Shown: one piece after another, positions 1 to 7,365 of the stretch
Position numbering within the stretch: the stretch's first letter is position 1
How the letters are laid out: the number at the start of each line of letters is the position of its first letter
Assembly (NCBI GenBank): GCA_043782485.1
Contig: JAYWAL010000072.1
Location: 1-15,155, forward strand
DNA: 15,155 nt
Direction: 5' to 3'
DNA from: JANXUC01 sp043782485
GTDB taxonomy: Bacteria; Acidobacteriota; Terriglobia; Terriglobales; Acidobacteriaceae
Made by a program: the position numbers and the translations under genes
Notes under the pieces: generated by a model
Databases searched by the model: none
Told to the model about the DNA's origin: nothing
What the model saw: the letters and a program-made list of their open reading frames with translations, nothing else

Positions 1-44
1 CTGTTTTCGTGCCGGACGGCATCGGTAATGAAAAACTCTTTCAT
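1..44 (-). CDS. Start of a gene running off the left edge; possibly a YhaM-like 3'-5' exoribonuclease
   Basis: Only the first 14 complete codons are visible: ATG at 44-42, reading MKEFFITDAVRHEN. The gene lies 35 bp downstream of the SurA-like gene on the same strand, so it may be the next gene of that operon. No strong Shine-Dalgarno sequence precedes the ATG. A start of the form MK-[DE]-F-F/Y-[IV]-x-D-x-x-x-x-E-N resembles, from memory, the first residues of OB-fold/HD-domain 3'-5' exoribonucleases of the YhaM type. Fourteen residues cannot establish a family. An unrelated protein, or chance, remains possible. Confidence 0.35.
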   Translation of the reverse strand, partial: MKEFFITDAVRHEN

Positions 45-79
45 GTGTTTGCCATGATGTTGAGCGACGTCGGTCGAGA

Positions 80-1213
80 CTACGATTTCCCGCCGTGCAA
101 CAGGCCCAGCTTCTTGTTCTTCTTTAATTCCTTGGCCGAAGCCTCAACGCCCTTGGTTTGCACGAACTTGGTCTGGTTCGGGCTGGCTCCGGAGTCCACG
201 TAGCCCGGCTTGATTTCGATGTATGCGTCTTCGCGCAATTTCGTGAGGTAGGTGCGCAGCGCCGGTTGCAGCTTCTGGTAATAGAGAGCGTCCTGAATTT
301 TCGGCTCAGCTTCTTTCAACGTGGCAAGGCCAGCTGGGGTGTGCTCGGTCACCTTTAGGAGCACGAAGCCCTGTTTGGTGCGGACCACATCGGAAACGTC
401 CCCGGATTTCATGGCGAACGTCTTGTCTTCCAAGTCCTTAGAGAGCTGCCCCCGCTGGAAGTAGCCAATGTCCCCGCCCTGGGCTGCTGTAGGACCATCG
501 GAACTCTTTTTCGCGACGTCCTCGAAGTTCGCGCCCTTGTGAATCTGCTCCAGCAGGTCCTTCGCTTTCGCTTCGGCGGCCTGCACGCCAGCCTCGTCGG
601 CGTCCACGGGGGTCTTGCCATCAGCACCCATTTTCTGGGTTGAGACCAGAAGTTCATTCAGGCGGACTTGTTCGGTCTGAGCGAATTGGTCTTTGTGTTC
701 TTCGTAATATTTCTGAATGTCGTCCTTGCCAATGCTAAGGTGCCGTCCAATTTCGCTGCCGATCACCTTTTGCGTGATCATGCCGTTTTTCATGTTGAGC
801 TTGAAGTCTTCCAGCGTGGTGCCCTGTGACTGCGCAGCCTTTTCCAGATCTTCCATGGATTCCAGGCCCATCTGCTTGCGCATTTCGTCGAGGCGCTTGA
901 TCAGGTCGGTATCGACGTTGATGTCGAGTTCTTTGCCCTTTTCCAGCAGGAGCTGCTGGTCGATCAAATCGCGCAGAACGTCGCGTTCACGGTCGGCGTA
1001 GAGCTTGTCGGCGTCTTTCGGCTCCTGCTGGCGGATTTCCGATTTCAGCTGGTCTTTGCTATGAATGTACTCAGTACGCGTCACGATTTCGTTGTTAACT
1101 CGGACGATGATTTCCTCAATGACGGAGTCGGCGCGCAGCGCGGGAGGGAACAATGCCAAACTTGCCCCAAAGACGCCCAGCGCAACTGCTAGGTGAGACG
1201 TTTTTAAACGCAT
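80..1213 (-). CDS. Exported SurA-like parvulin-domain chaperone / peptidyl-prolyl isomerase
   Basis: This 377-residue protein is likely a periplasmic foldase that escorts outer-membrane proteins, as SurA does. Residues 1-28 form a Sec signal peptide (MRLKTSHL, hydrophobic core, ALRA before DS). A SurA-N-type helical region with the typical opening IIVRVNNEIVT follows at about 35-165. One parvulin domain lies at about 182-292, with the landmarks GGDIGYFQRGQL and GFVLLKVTE. E. coli SurA has two parvulin domains, so this is the short form. The histidine usual near the first strand (HILV) is replaced (LNELLV), and the one in the last strand (GFHxxKV) is Val. It may therefore act as a chaperone with little isomerase activity; this is an inference. 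The tail is rich in Lys. The ATG at 1213 is preceded by AAGGA at a spacing of 9, which supports this start. The family call is firm; the exact role is not. Confidence 0.9.
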   Translation of the reverse strand: MRLKTSHLAVALGVFGASLALFPPALRADSVIEEIIVRVNNEIVTRTEYIHSKDQLKSEIRQQEPKDADKLYADRERDVLRDLIDQQLLLEKGKELDINVDTDLIKRLDEMRKQMGLESMEDLEKAAQSQGTTLEDFKLNMKNGMITQKVIGSEIGRHLSIGKDDIQKYYEEHKDQFAQTEQVRLNELLVSTQKMGADGKTPVDADEAGVQAAEAKAKDLLEQIHKGANFEDVAKKSSDGPTAAQGGDIGYFQRGQLSKDLEDKTFAMKSGDVSDVVRTKQGFVLLKVTEHTPAGLATLKEAEPKIQDALYYQKLQPALRTYLTKLREDAYIEIKPGYVDSGASPNQTKFVQTKGVEASAKELKKNKKLGLLHGGKS

Positions 1214-1467
1214 AAAATCGAATCCTTAGCCTGGAAGTGGCCGTAAATTGGCCAATCTTGCTTGCAAACTGCGTAGCCTCATTGTAACTCTGAAATCGAC
1301 GGTTTGCGCCTCTGGAGGCTGGAGAGGTCAGGTTTGCATCTAGGCGCCACGACCGACGACGGGGTCGCGCCGGTATGTTCGAGCTTGTAAGTCTTGATGC
1401 GCCTGTTGCCTTGCTCTCGAGATATCCCCTGAAAGGCACACCCTGATACGAAGCGTATATCGCCTCG
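1214..1467. other. 254-bp intergenic region upstream of the SurA-like gene
   Basis: No convincing gene is present. The minus-strand open frame across it (1116-1484) runs out of frame into the SurA-like gene and has no recognisable domain. The region holds a small inverted repeat (CCTCT at 1309-1313, AGAGG at 1323-1327), a possible -10 box for the SurA-like gene, and a short ATACG/CGTAT hairpin near 1447-1460 just after the phosphatase stop codon. That hairpin has no T tract, so it is not a convincing terminator. Confidence 0.5.
1281..1286 (-). promoter_or_regulatory. Candidate -10 box for the SurA-like gene
   Basis: Read on the minus strand this is TACAAT, one base from TATAAT. It lies about 70 bp before the start codon, which leaves a leader of roughly 60 nt. 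The hexamer 17 bp upstream (GCGCAA) matches the -35 consensus at only two positions. This is a weak prediction from pattern alone. Confidence 0.25.
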
Positions 1468-2226
1468 TTAGTTAGAAGTCGCATTCCGAACCAGCGCTAG
1501 CGCGGTTACATCATTGTGCGTTGGCGGCGAACACATGTAGCTCTCCATGCTGTCAAGAATTGCCACGCACATGCGTTGCGCGGAGGGCGCATCCATATTT
1601 TGGAACGCTGCCGAAACTCCTTCCACGCCAAAGTCGTTGCCCTGGCAGCGGGCTTCAATCACGCCCCGGGAAACTAGGAGCAGTGCCGCTCCGGGTTCCA
1701 GCACGGTGATCGAGGCATCATGGGTAGCATGGGAGAACAAGCCAAACGGCAGGCCGGTCGCGGGCAGCTTGGTAATTCCGGCGTGGTCACGAACTAGACC
1801 CGGCACGTGGCCAGCATTGCTATAACACACGGTGCCGAGCTGGGTGTCATAACAGCCCAGAAACGCGGATGACGCGCAGATGCCTTCGGCCGCATCCAAA
1901 ACGGTTCGGTTCAGCGACAACGACAATTGAACAATCGCTACGGCCTCGTTCAGTTCCTCCGCGGCAAAGAGTCGCGGCACCTCACTCCGAAAATGGTCCT
2001 GCACAATGGCGGCAATATTTTGCGCGCTCTCCCTTTGGCCGGAAACATCCAGCATCAGGAAAACCAACCGGGAGTTAACTAGAACGTAGTCGAAAAAATC
2101 TCCACCCATGCGCTCACCAGAATAGGAGGCACCGATTTCAGCGCCGGGGATCGCGGGCGGTTCCGGTGTCTCCGGCAGGCGGAGCGTCGGAGCGACTTCG
2201 TCGTGGTGATGTCCAAAAAGATTCAC
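1468..2226 (-). CDS. Stand-alone SpoIIE/RsbU-type PP2C phosphatase domain, possibly degenerate
   Basis: The 252-residue protein is essentially one SpoIIE-type PP2C domain. The visible motifs are GGDFFD (41-46), LDVSGQ (59-64, family form DVSGHG), SNAGH (136-140) and the closing NDVT (238-241). Enzymes of this family dephosphorylate Ser/Thr in anti-sigma-factor antagonists or related switch proteins. It has no PAS, GAF, receiver or membrane segment. In most members the strand before VxEAR reads TDG, and that Asp is a metal ligand; here it reads SRG (Arg187), so activity may be altered or lost. Four His/Asp residues (HHHD) follow the first five residues. The start is GTG at 2226; no clear Shine-Dalgarno sequence is seen, so the exact start is uncertain. 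No anti-sigma or STAS gene lies next to it. It sits 53 bp downstream of the TPR-peptidase gene on the same strand and may be cotranscribed with it. Confidence 0.8.
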   Translation of the reverse strand: MNLFGHHHDEVAPTLRLPETPEPPAIPGAEIGASYSGERMGGDFFDYVLVNSRLVFLMLDVSGQRESAQNIAAIVQDHFRSEVPRLFAAEELNEAVAIVQLSLSLNRTVLDAAEGICASSAFLGCYDTQLGTVCYSNAGHVPGLVRDHAGITKLPATGLPFGLFSHATHDASITVLEPGAALLLVSRGVIEARCQGNDFGVEGVSAAFQNMDAPSAQRMCVAILDSMESYMCSPPTHNDVTALALVRNATSN

Positions 2227-2279
2227 GATCTTGGTTCGACGCCCAAAAGGCTACAAGAGTTGCAAAAAATGAGTGCTGG

Positions 2280-3716
2280 CTAGATCCCGTACTTGTTGGC
2301 CAGGAACTTGCCGACTTCGGCTTCGAGTTCTTTGTAACCGGAGTGTACGGTGGCCCGCAGAGCCGCTTCCGGGGGGCTGCCCTCGCCGATGCGTTGCAGG
2401 AGCCTCTGAACGTCGCTCATTCCGTAGGTCTCCTGGATATACTGCACGGCGGCCAGCGACTGATCGTAAGCGACGGTCGCCTCCGAGGAGGAAAGCCCCA
2501 GGAAGCCGCCTTCCAGCATGTAGTAGGGGAGGGCGTGCTGTGACTGGAATAGCAGAGCGAGCCGCGGGCCTCTGCCGTCCAGGCTGCGCGGCTCCACCAG
2601 TTGAGCGATCCCTTCATGCAGCCATTGTGGGCAACGCCCATGAGAAATGTAGGTGATGAAAGAGTGCGCCAGTTCGTGCTTGAGCACGCGCGCCAACTCG
2701 GGTGTGAGCGTATCGATGCCGTTGACCGGGATGCGCAATTTGCCGTCATTCAGCGCGCCGGTCCAGGAGGGTGCCTGCGTTACGTCAAAGAAAGCCTGGT
2801 TGGTGTAGAGAATAACGGTAATCGTATCGCGGGGCGCGGCACCGAGGGTCAGCGATAGTTCGTCGTATTGAGATTCGAGAAGAGAAAAAATGGAACGCCG
2901 CAGGGCTTCGGACGTCTGCTTGCCTTCATAGCGCAGGGTGAAATGGCTACTCTGGTTTTCGGAAAAACTTTCCTCGGCAGCGGCATCTTTCTGGGCTTTC
3001 GCCAGCAGTCGCTCAACCCCAGGGTCAGCGCGAAGCGCTAGCGAACGCTTCCAAGACCGGATTGCGTCGGCATTCCTGTCCGAGGAGTACTGGGCCGCGC
3101 CGAGGACGGCGTAGGCGTCCGCCGAATCGGGTCCAACGCGAACAGCATGTTCCGCGGACGCCAGAGCTTCACGAGTAGCACCAGTGCGCAGCAGGACTGC
3201 GGTGTAATGAGCCAGCAGGATTGCATTCTCCGGCCGCAACCGCAGAGCGTTCTCATAGTGGGCGCGCGCCGCCGCGGTGTTTCCTTGCTCGAGCTCATGG
3301 CGTCCTGCCAGGAAATATCCAGCTGCGGCGTTGTCAGGCGTGCTTTCCCTCTCCAGCTTGGACAGCGCGTCGGTATCGACCTTGCCATCGTGCAACACCA
3401 AGGCGTAGACATCGTTCGCGATGCGCAACTCGGTGCTGGGAGCGGGAATGTCGGCTGACTTCGAGCCGCGGGCAGCGGCGGGATACTCTGGCGGAGCGCC
3501 GCCAGAATCAATGTGATCCACCAACGCCTTGGGGATGGCGAAACTGTTTTCCCCCACCTCGTACTCAATGCGCGTACCATTTTCGTGCACGCTGTCCGCC
3601 CAGATGGTCCGACCGTTTTTCAGGTGGATCGTTTCAGCGGCCGCCAACTGGCAGGTCGCAGACACAATGCCGAACAAGAAAATGGACGCGGGGCGCACTG
3701 CTACCAAGTCTAGCAA
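2280..3716 (-). CDS. Exported TPR protein with C-terminal HExxH (peptidase MA-like) domain
   Basis: This 478-residue protein is likely an exported or periplasmic zinc metalloprotease. The order is: signal peptide (to about residue 27, QLAAA before ETIH); a small region around an NGRTIWADSV segment that could bind or anchor; TPR-type helical repeats at about 130-235 (for example NTAAARAHYENALRLRPEN); then a peptidase MA-like domain at about 255-475. HELAH at 347-351 and the Glu of WLHEG (368), 17 residues on, form a gluzincin-type zinc site. The substrate is unknown. No ATG or GTG lies upstream before an in-frame stop, so the candidates are TTG at 3716, TTG at 3707 or GTG at 3698. The GTG gives the neatest signal peptide (MRPASIFLF...), and none has a good Shine-Dalgarno sequence. 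It is divergent from the M1 peptidase gene. Confidence 0.8.
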   Translation of the reverse strand: MLDLVAVRPASIFLFGIVSATCQLAAAETIHLKNGRTIWADSVHENGTRIEYEVGENSFAIPKALVDHIDSGGAPPEYPAAARGSKSADIPAPSTELRIANDVYALVLHDGKVDTDALSKLERESTPDNAAAGYFLAGRHELEQGNTAAARAHYENALRLRPENAILLAHYTAVLLRTGATREALASAEHAVRVGPDSADAYAVLGAAQYSSDRNADAIRSWKRSLALRADPGVERLLAKAQKDAAAEESFSENQSSHFTLRYEGKQTSEALRRSIFSLLESQYDELSLTLGAAPRDTITVILYTNQAFFDVTQAPSWTGALNDGKLRIPVNGIDTLTPELARVLKHELAHSFITYISHGRCPQWLHEGIAQLVEPRSLDGRGPRLALLFQSQHALPYYMLEGGFLGLSSSEATVAYDQSLAAVQYIQETYGMSDVQRLLQRIGEGSPPEAALRATVHSGYKELEAEVGKFLANKYGI

Positions 3717-3736
3717 CGGCCAAAGGAGTGCTTGAA
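3717..3736. promoter_or_regulatory. 20-bp divergent gap between two exported peptidase genes, with the M1 ribosome binding site
   Basis: The gap holds AGGAG (3724-3728), which serves the plus-strand GTG start at 3737. It is too short for promoters in both directions, so promoters must lie inside one or both coding sequences or far upstream. I saw no convincing -35/-10 pair in the flanking 80 bp. Confidence 0.5.
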
Positions 3737-6226
3737 GTGACGGTGGTAACGCGCAAGATCACACGGCGGGCGATTTGGATGTCCATCCTGGTAATCATGG
3801 CGTCGGTCGCGACCGCGGCACCCCAATCTTCTGGCGCGGTCGAGCACCCAGCCGAGCAGCTTTTCCTGGATCTTGGGAAAGTCGGTCTCAGTACCACCCG
3901 CGTCTATCATGTTCGCGATGCCCACATTGATCGCCCGGGCCTCCATCTGACGCTGGAGGACGGAACCATCGCTTTCACCGAGGATATTCTTAACCGCGTG
4001 ACAGGCGCGCTCTTTCAGGGTGAAGGGGAGGTTCTGGTGCTTCCTCCTGATCGCGCGGAGCGGGCTTCTCTGGCCTTATTTACCGGCTCCGCTATCCTGG
4101 AAGAAAAAATCACGTTCGCCTATCTGCGTTTCAATGACGCAACGTATCGGGATCTCCAACCCAACCTGACTCCAACGAACGACGCGACCACTTTTTTGTC
4201 GAAGCGGGGAGCGGAAGCCTCAGAGTTGGCCTCGGCAGACGCGCTGCGCTTATTGATGAGCTTCGCTCCCTTACTCCCGACTTCGACCGCAGCCCCCGCC
4301 ACGGAACGAAGACCCGATCGATTACTACACGCGCGTTTAGTGGGCGTGCGGCTTGGCGCCTTCGATCTCCTCTACGATTCGCAGTCGCCCGAGCAGGTGC
4401 AGGTGTTGCAGTTAGCGCAAAACCATGGAGCCAATTATTACGACATTTGGATGTCTTTCAGTCCCAAGCGCCGCGGAGAAGCGAACCCGGTTGCAGATCA
4501 GGCGGATGCTGACAGCTTCATCATCCCCGCGTACAAAATTCAGGCACGCGTTACGCCGCCGCGCCTTTTGGAAGCCGAAGCGGTTTGCGAGTTACACGTT
4601 CTGGAAGAGGGCCAAAGAGCTTTCCTGTTTGAACTGTCGCGCTATCTTAAGGTAACGCGTGTCGAAGCGGATGGTCACCCTCTGGAATTCATTCACAACC
4701 CCGCCGTGGGCGGATCGCAACTGGCACGCCAAGGCGACGATTTGGTCGCCGTGGTGTTTCCGCGAACCCTGAAAGCGGGAGAACGAATCCAGTTAAAATT
4801 CATCTATGGGGGCGAGGTTCTGTCAGAGGAAGCCAACGGACTTCTGTCTGTCGGGGCGCGCGGCACGTGGTACCCGAATCGCGGGCTTCACATGGCGGAT
4901 TTCGACTTGAAGTTTTCTTATCCACCGGGCTGGACTTTATTAGCCACCGGCAAACGCGAAGCGCCGAGTCCCGGGGAATCCGCCCACGAAGAATTGCAGT
5001 CTCATTGGGTTTCCTCTCGGCCCATTCCGGTAGCCGGCTTCAACCTCGGGCGCTACGTGAAGGCCACGGCCAGGTCAGGGAATTCCGTGGTGGAAGCCTA
5101 CGCCACGCAAGAGATGGGATTGGAAGTTCCCAAAACGACGGCAGCCTCCGCTCCCGGCAAAGACTTGCCCGCCAGTTCGATGCCGGTTCCGGCGTTCCGT
5201 TCACCTTCGTCGCCAGCCCACAACGTGCAAGCCGTCGCGGATCGAACCGCTGAGGCAATGACGTTTTTCTCGCAACGTTTCGGGGAGTACCCATATGGAT
5301 CGCTGGCCCTCACGCAAGCGCCTGGACCCGCCAGCCAGGGTTGGCCAGGCCTGGTGTTCCTTTCGGGCTATGCATTTCTTTCGCACGAGGAACTTGCATC
5401 GCACAACCTTCGACCGTCAGATGCGGCGTTGGCGCGGCAGACCCCGGTTCATGAAACCGCCCATCAATGGTGGGGCGATTTAGTCATGTGGAACACGTAC
5501 CGCGATCAATGGATTTCCGAGGGACTGGCCAGCTATTGTGCGCTTTTGGAACTGGAAGCCCGCGATCCGGAAGCATTCCATCTGGTCTTGGATGCCTATC
5601 GGCAAGGTTTGTTGCAAGCGAAAGACAATCGGCACATGTGGGAAGCTGGTCCGGTCACCCTGGGACAAAGACTGAACTCCTCCCGGCTTCCCGGCGGATA
5701 TGAAGTGATTGCGTATGGTCGCGGCGCGTGGCTATTTCACATGGTGCGTGAGATGTTGCGAGATGCCGCGGTTACGGAACACCGCACAGGTGAGGAGCCA
5801 TTTGTCAGCATTTTGCGGCAGGTCCAGCAAAAGTATGCTGGCCGGAGCATCACGACTCAAGAGCTGTTGAGGGCATTCGCCGAGAACTGGCCGAGATCGC
5901 TTTGGTTCGAGGGGAAGCCCTCGTTGGAATGGTTTTGGGATGGGTGGATTCAGGGCGTCTCTGTGCCCACAATCGAACTTAGGAACGTGAGGCTAATTCG
6001 GCAAAAAGGCGAGGTTTGGGCCAGCGGAATCATCGAGCAAAAGGACGCCCCAGAAGACTTGGTGACGCCGGTGCCAGTTTATGCGGAAGCCTCAGGAGCG
6101 GCTGCCGTATTCATCCAGCGGATATTCGCGGACGGGCGCGAGACATCATTTCGCGTGCGCGTCCCTGCGGGAGCCCGCCGACTTGTGTTGGATCCGCACG
6201 ACACCCTTTTGCGTCGACACGGATGA
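3737..6226 (+). CDS. Exported M1-family (gluzincin) metallopeptidase, non-classical type
   Basis: The 829-residue protein is a predicted zinc peptidase of the M1 class. The GTG at 3737 is chosen because AGGAG (3724-3728) lies 8 nt upstream and because it gives a clean signal peptide: RKITRR, a hydrophobic AIWMSILVIMASV core, ATAA before PQ. The open frame continues upstream to 3221, but that stretch is Arg/Cys-rich antisense of the TPR gene; ATG at 3779 is a less likely start. Residues 30-250 form an uncharacterised N-terminal region, about 265-450 an M1-like beta-rich domain, and about 495-740 the catalytic domain. HETAH (572-576) with E595 in WISEGLA gives the exact HExxH-x18-E signature. 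Tyr660 in AYGRGAW may be the catalytic Tyr. The GxMEN substrate-binding motif is not seen; QGWPGLVFLS (534-543) occupies about its place. Aminopeptidase activity is therefore unproven. The 3' end is convergent with cheB. Confidence 0.88.
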   Translation: MTVVTRKITRRAIWMSILVIMASVATAAPQSSGAVEHPAEQLFLDLGKVGLSTTRVYHVRDAHIDRPGLHLTLEDGTIAFTEDILNRVTGALFQGEGEVLVLPPDRAERASLALFTGSAILEEKITFAYLRFNDATYRDLQPNLTPTNDATTFLSKRGAEASELASADALRLLMSFAPLLPTSTAAPATERRPDRLLHARLVGVRLGAFDLLYDSQSPEQVQVLQLAQNHGANYYDIWMSFSPKRRGEANPVADQADADSFIIPAYKIQARVTPPRLLEAEAVCELHVLEEGQRAFLFELSRYLKVTRVEADGHPLEFIHNPAVGGSQLARQGDDLVAVVFPRTLKAGERIQLKFIYGGEVLSEEANGLLSVGARGTWYPNRGLHMADFDLKFSYPPGWTLLATGKREAPSPGESAHEELQSHWVSSRPIPVAGFNLGRYVKATARSGNSVVEAYATQEMGLEVPKTTAASAPGKDLPASSMPVPAFRSPSSPAHNVQAVADRTAEAMTFFSQRFGEYPYGSLALTQAPGPASQGWPGLVFLSGYAFLSHEELASHNLRPSDAALARQTPVHETAHQWWGDLVMWNTYRDQWISEGLASYCALLELEARDPEAFHLVLDAYRQGLLQAKDNRHMWEAGPVTLGQRLNSSRLPGGYEVIAYGRGAWLFHMVREMLRDAAVTEHRTGEEPFVSILRQVQQKYAGRSITTQELLRAFAENWPRSLWFEGKPSLEWFWDGWIQGVSVPTIELRNVRLIRQKGEVWASGIIEQKDAPEDLVTPVPVYAEASGAAAVFIQRIFADGRETSFRVRVPAGARRLVLDPHDTLLRRHG

Positions 6227-6237
6227 GCGTGGAAAGA

Positions 6238-6264
6238 GGCCGGGCCGAACTAACGCCCGTGGCC
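6238..6264. terminator. Possible hairpin between convergent M1 peptidase and cheB genes
   Basis: GGCCGGGC (6238-6245) can pair with GCCC (6255-6258) and GGCC (6261-6264), with a 2-nt bulge and a 9-nt loop. It lies in the 23-bp convergent gap and runs into the last codons of cheB. There is no T tract on either side, so any intrinsic termination would be weak. Its position is the main argument for it. Confidence 0.3.
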
Positions 6265-7365
6265 GCGGGCCGCCAGCGGTGCCCTCGCACCCGGACTCCG
6301 TGGGAAGGCCGCGAGAATTTCGCTTGCCATTTGTGACAATGGACTCACTCGGCTGAGCGCGCCAATTTCAGCAGCGGAACGTGGCATGCCATATACGGTA
6401 CAACTCTCAGCGTCCTGACCGATGGTCCATCCCCCAGCGTCCCGAATGGCTTTCATGCCCAGTGCTCCGTCAGAACCCATGCCCGTCAGAATCATTCCCA
6501 TGCCCTGATTGCCGTAAATGCCGGCGATTGAATGCATTAATACGTCGACCGAAGGCGTGTGCAGCGTTCCGGTGGGTAGTTTGCTTAGTTGGGTGCGATG
6601 GGTTGTTCCTGCGCGGCCAACGGTCATATGCCAGCCTGCCGGGGCAATATAGACGTTTCCTGGTTCAATCGCTTCTTCCCCGCGGGATTCGCGGACGGAG
6701 AGTGGACAAGCGTGATTCAAGCGTTCCGCAAACTGGGCGGTGAACCCCACGGGCATATGCTGCACGACCAGGATGCCGGTCGGCAGAGTAGCGGGCAGAG
6801 CGGCCAGGATTTCCTGGAGCGCCTTGGGGCCGCCAGTGGACGTTCCAATCGCCAAAACGGCAGGCGGAAATGGCATTTTTCCCGAGAGCCCCGGGACAAC
6901 GCGTGCTGGAGCTTTCCGTTGGCCATGGGCGCTTGAGCACAGGGGCGACTGCACCGCGCTCTTGATTTTTGCGATTAGGTCCTGCCGAATCTCAAAAATG
7001 CCACCCGTGGATTCCGGGCCTGGTTTTGGAATGAAGTCAAAGGCCCCTAGATCCAGGGCTTCCATGGTGATGCGGGCACCCTCGCGCGCCAGCGAACTGA
7101 GCATGATCACGGGGCGCGGCATCTCCGCCATGATTTTGGTCAGGGTTTCCAACCCATTGGAACGGGGCATCTCAATGTCGAGTGTTACGACATCGGGCTG
7201 GAGCGCACGAATTTGCCCGATCGTGTCAACACCGTCTACGGCAATTCCCGCGACCTCCAGGCCCGTTTCAGATTCGATCATGCGGGAGAGGGCGGCGCGC
7301 ATGACGGAACTATCGTCCGCGATGAGCACGCGAATTGGCTTCGGATTGTGAGTGGGGTGCGTCAT
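6250..7365 (-). CDS. cheB: CheB: chemoreceptor glutamate methylesterase/deamidase with receiver domain
   Basis: This 371-residue cytoplasmic enzyme removes methyl groups from chemoreceptors when phosphorylated by CheA. The receiver domain covers about 11-130, with the acidic pair D17/D18, phospho-acceptor D63 (TLDIEMPRSNG), the switch position LSS (89-91) and K114. The catalytic domain covers about 168-355, with the triad visible as S176 (IGTSTGG), H203 (VQHMP) and D299 (GMGSDG). Length and order are standard for CheB. A short basic Ala/Arg/Gly-rich tail follows. Its ATG overlaps the stop codon of the HDOD gene (ATGA, 7362-7365), and no strong Shine-Dalgarno sequence is present, so it is probably translated by coupling. 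It is the last gene of the chemotaxis block. Confidence 0.96.
   Translation of the reverse strand: MTHPTHNPKPIRVLIADDSSVMRAALSRMIESETGLEVAGIAVDGVDTIGQIRALQPDVVTLDIEMPRSNGLETLTKIMAEMPRPVIMLSSLAREGARITMEALDLGAFDFIPKPGPESTGGIFEIRQDLIAKIKSAVQSPLCSSAHGQRKAPARVVPGLSGKMPFPPAVLAIGTSTGGPKALQEILAALPATLPTGILVVQHMPVGFTAQFAERLNHACPLSVRESRGEEAIEPGNVYIAPAGWHMTVGRAGTTHRTQLSKLPTGTLHTPSVDVLMHSIAGIYGNQGMGMILTGMGSDGALGMKAIRDAGGWTIGQDAESCTVYGMPRSAAEIGALSRVSPLSQMASEILAAFPRSPGARAPLAARGHGR

Noticed and set aside
1116..1484. 122-residue minus-strand frame between the phosphatase and SurA-like genes
   Set aside because: It overlaps the SurA-like signal peptide region in another frame, has Arg/Ser-rich low-information content and no supported start.
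3221..3736. Long upstream extension of the M1 peptidase reading frame
   Set aside because: It is antisense to the TPR-peptidase gene, is rich in Arg, Cys and Pro with no domain, and would bury the clear signal peptide and the AGGAG-GTG start at 3737.
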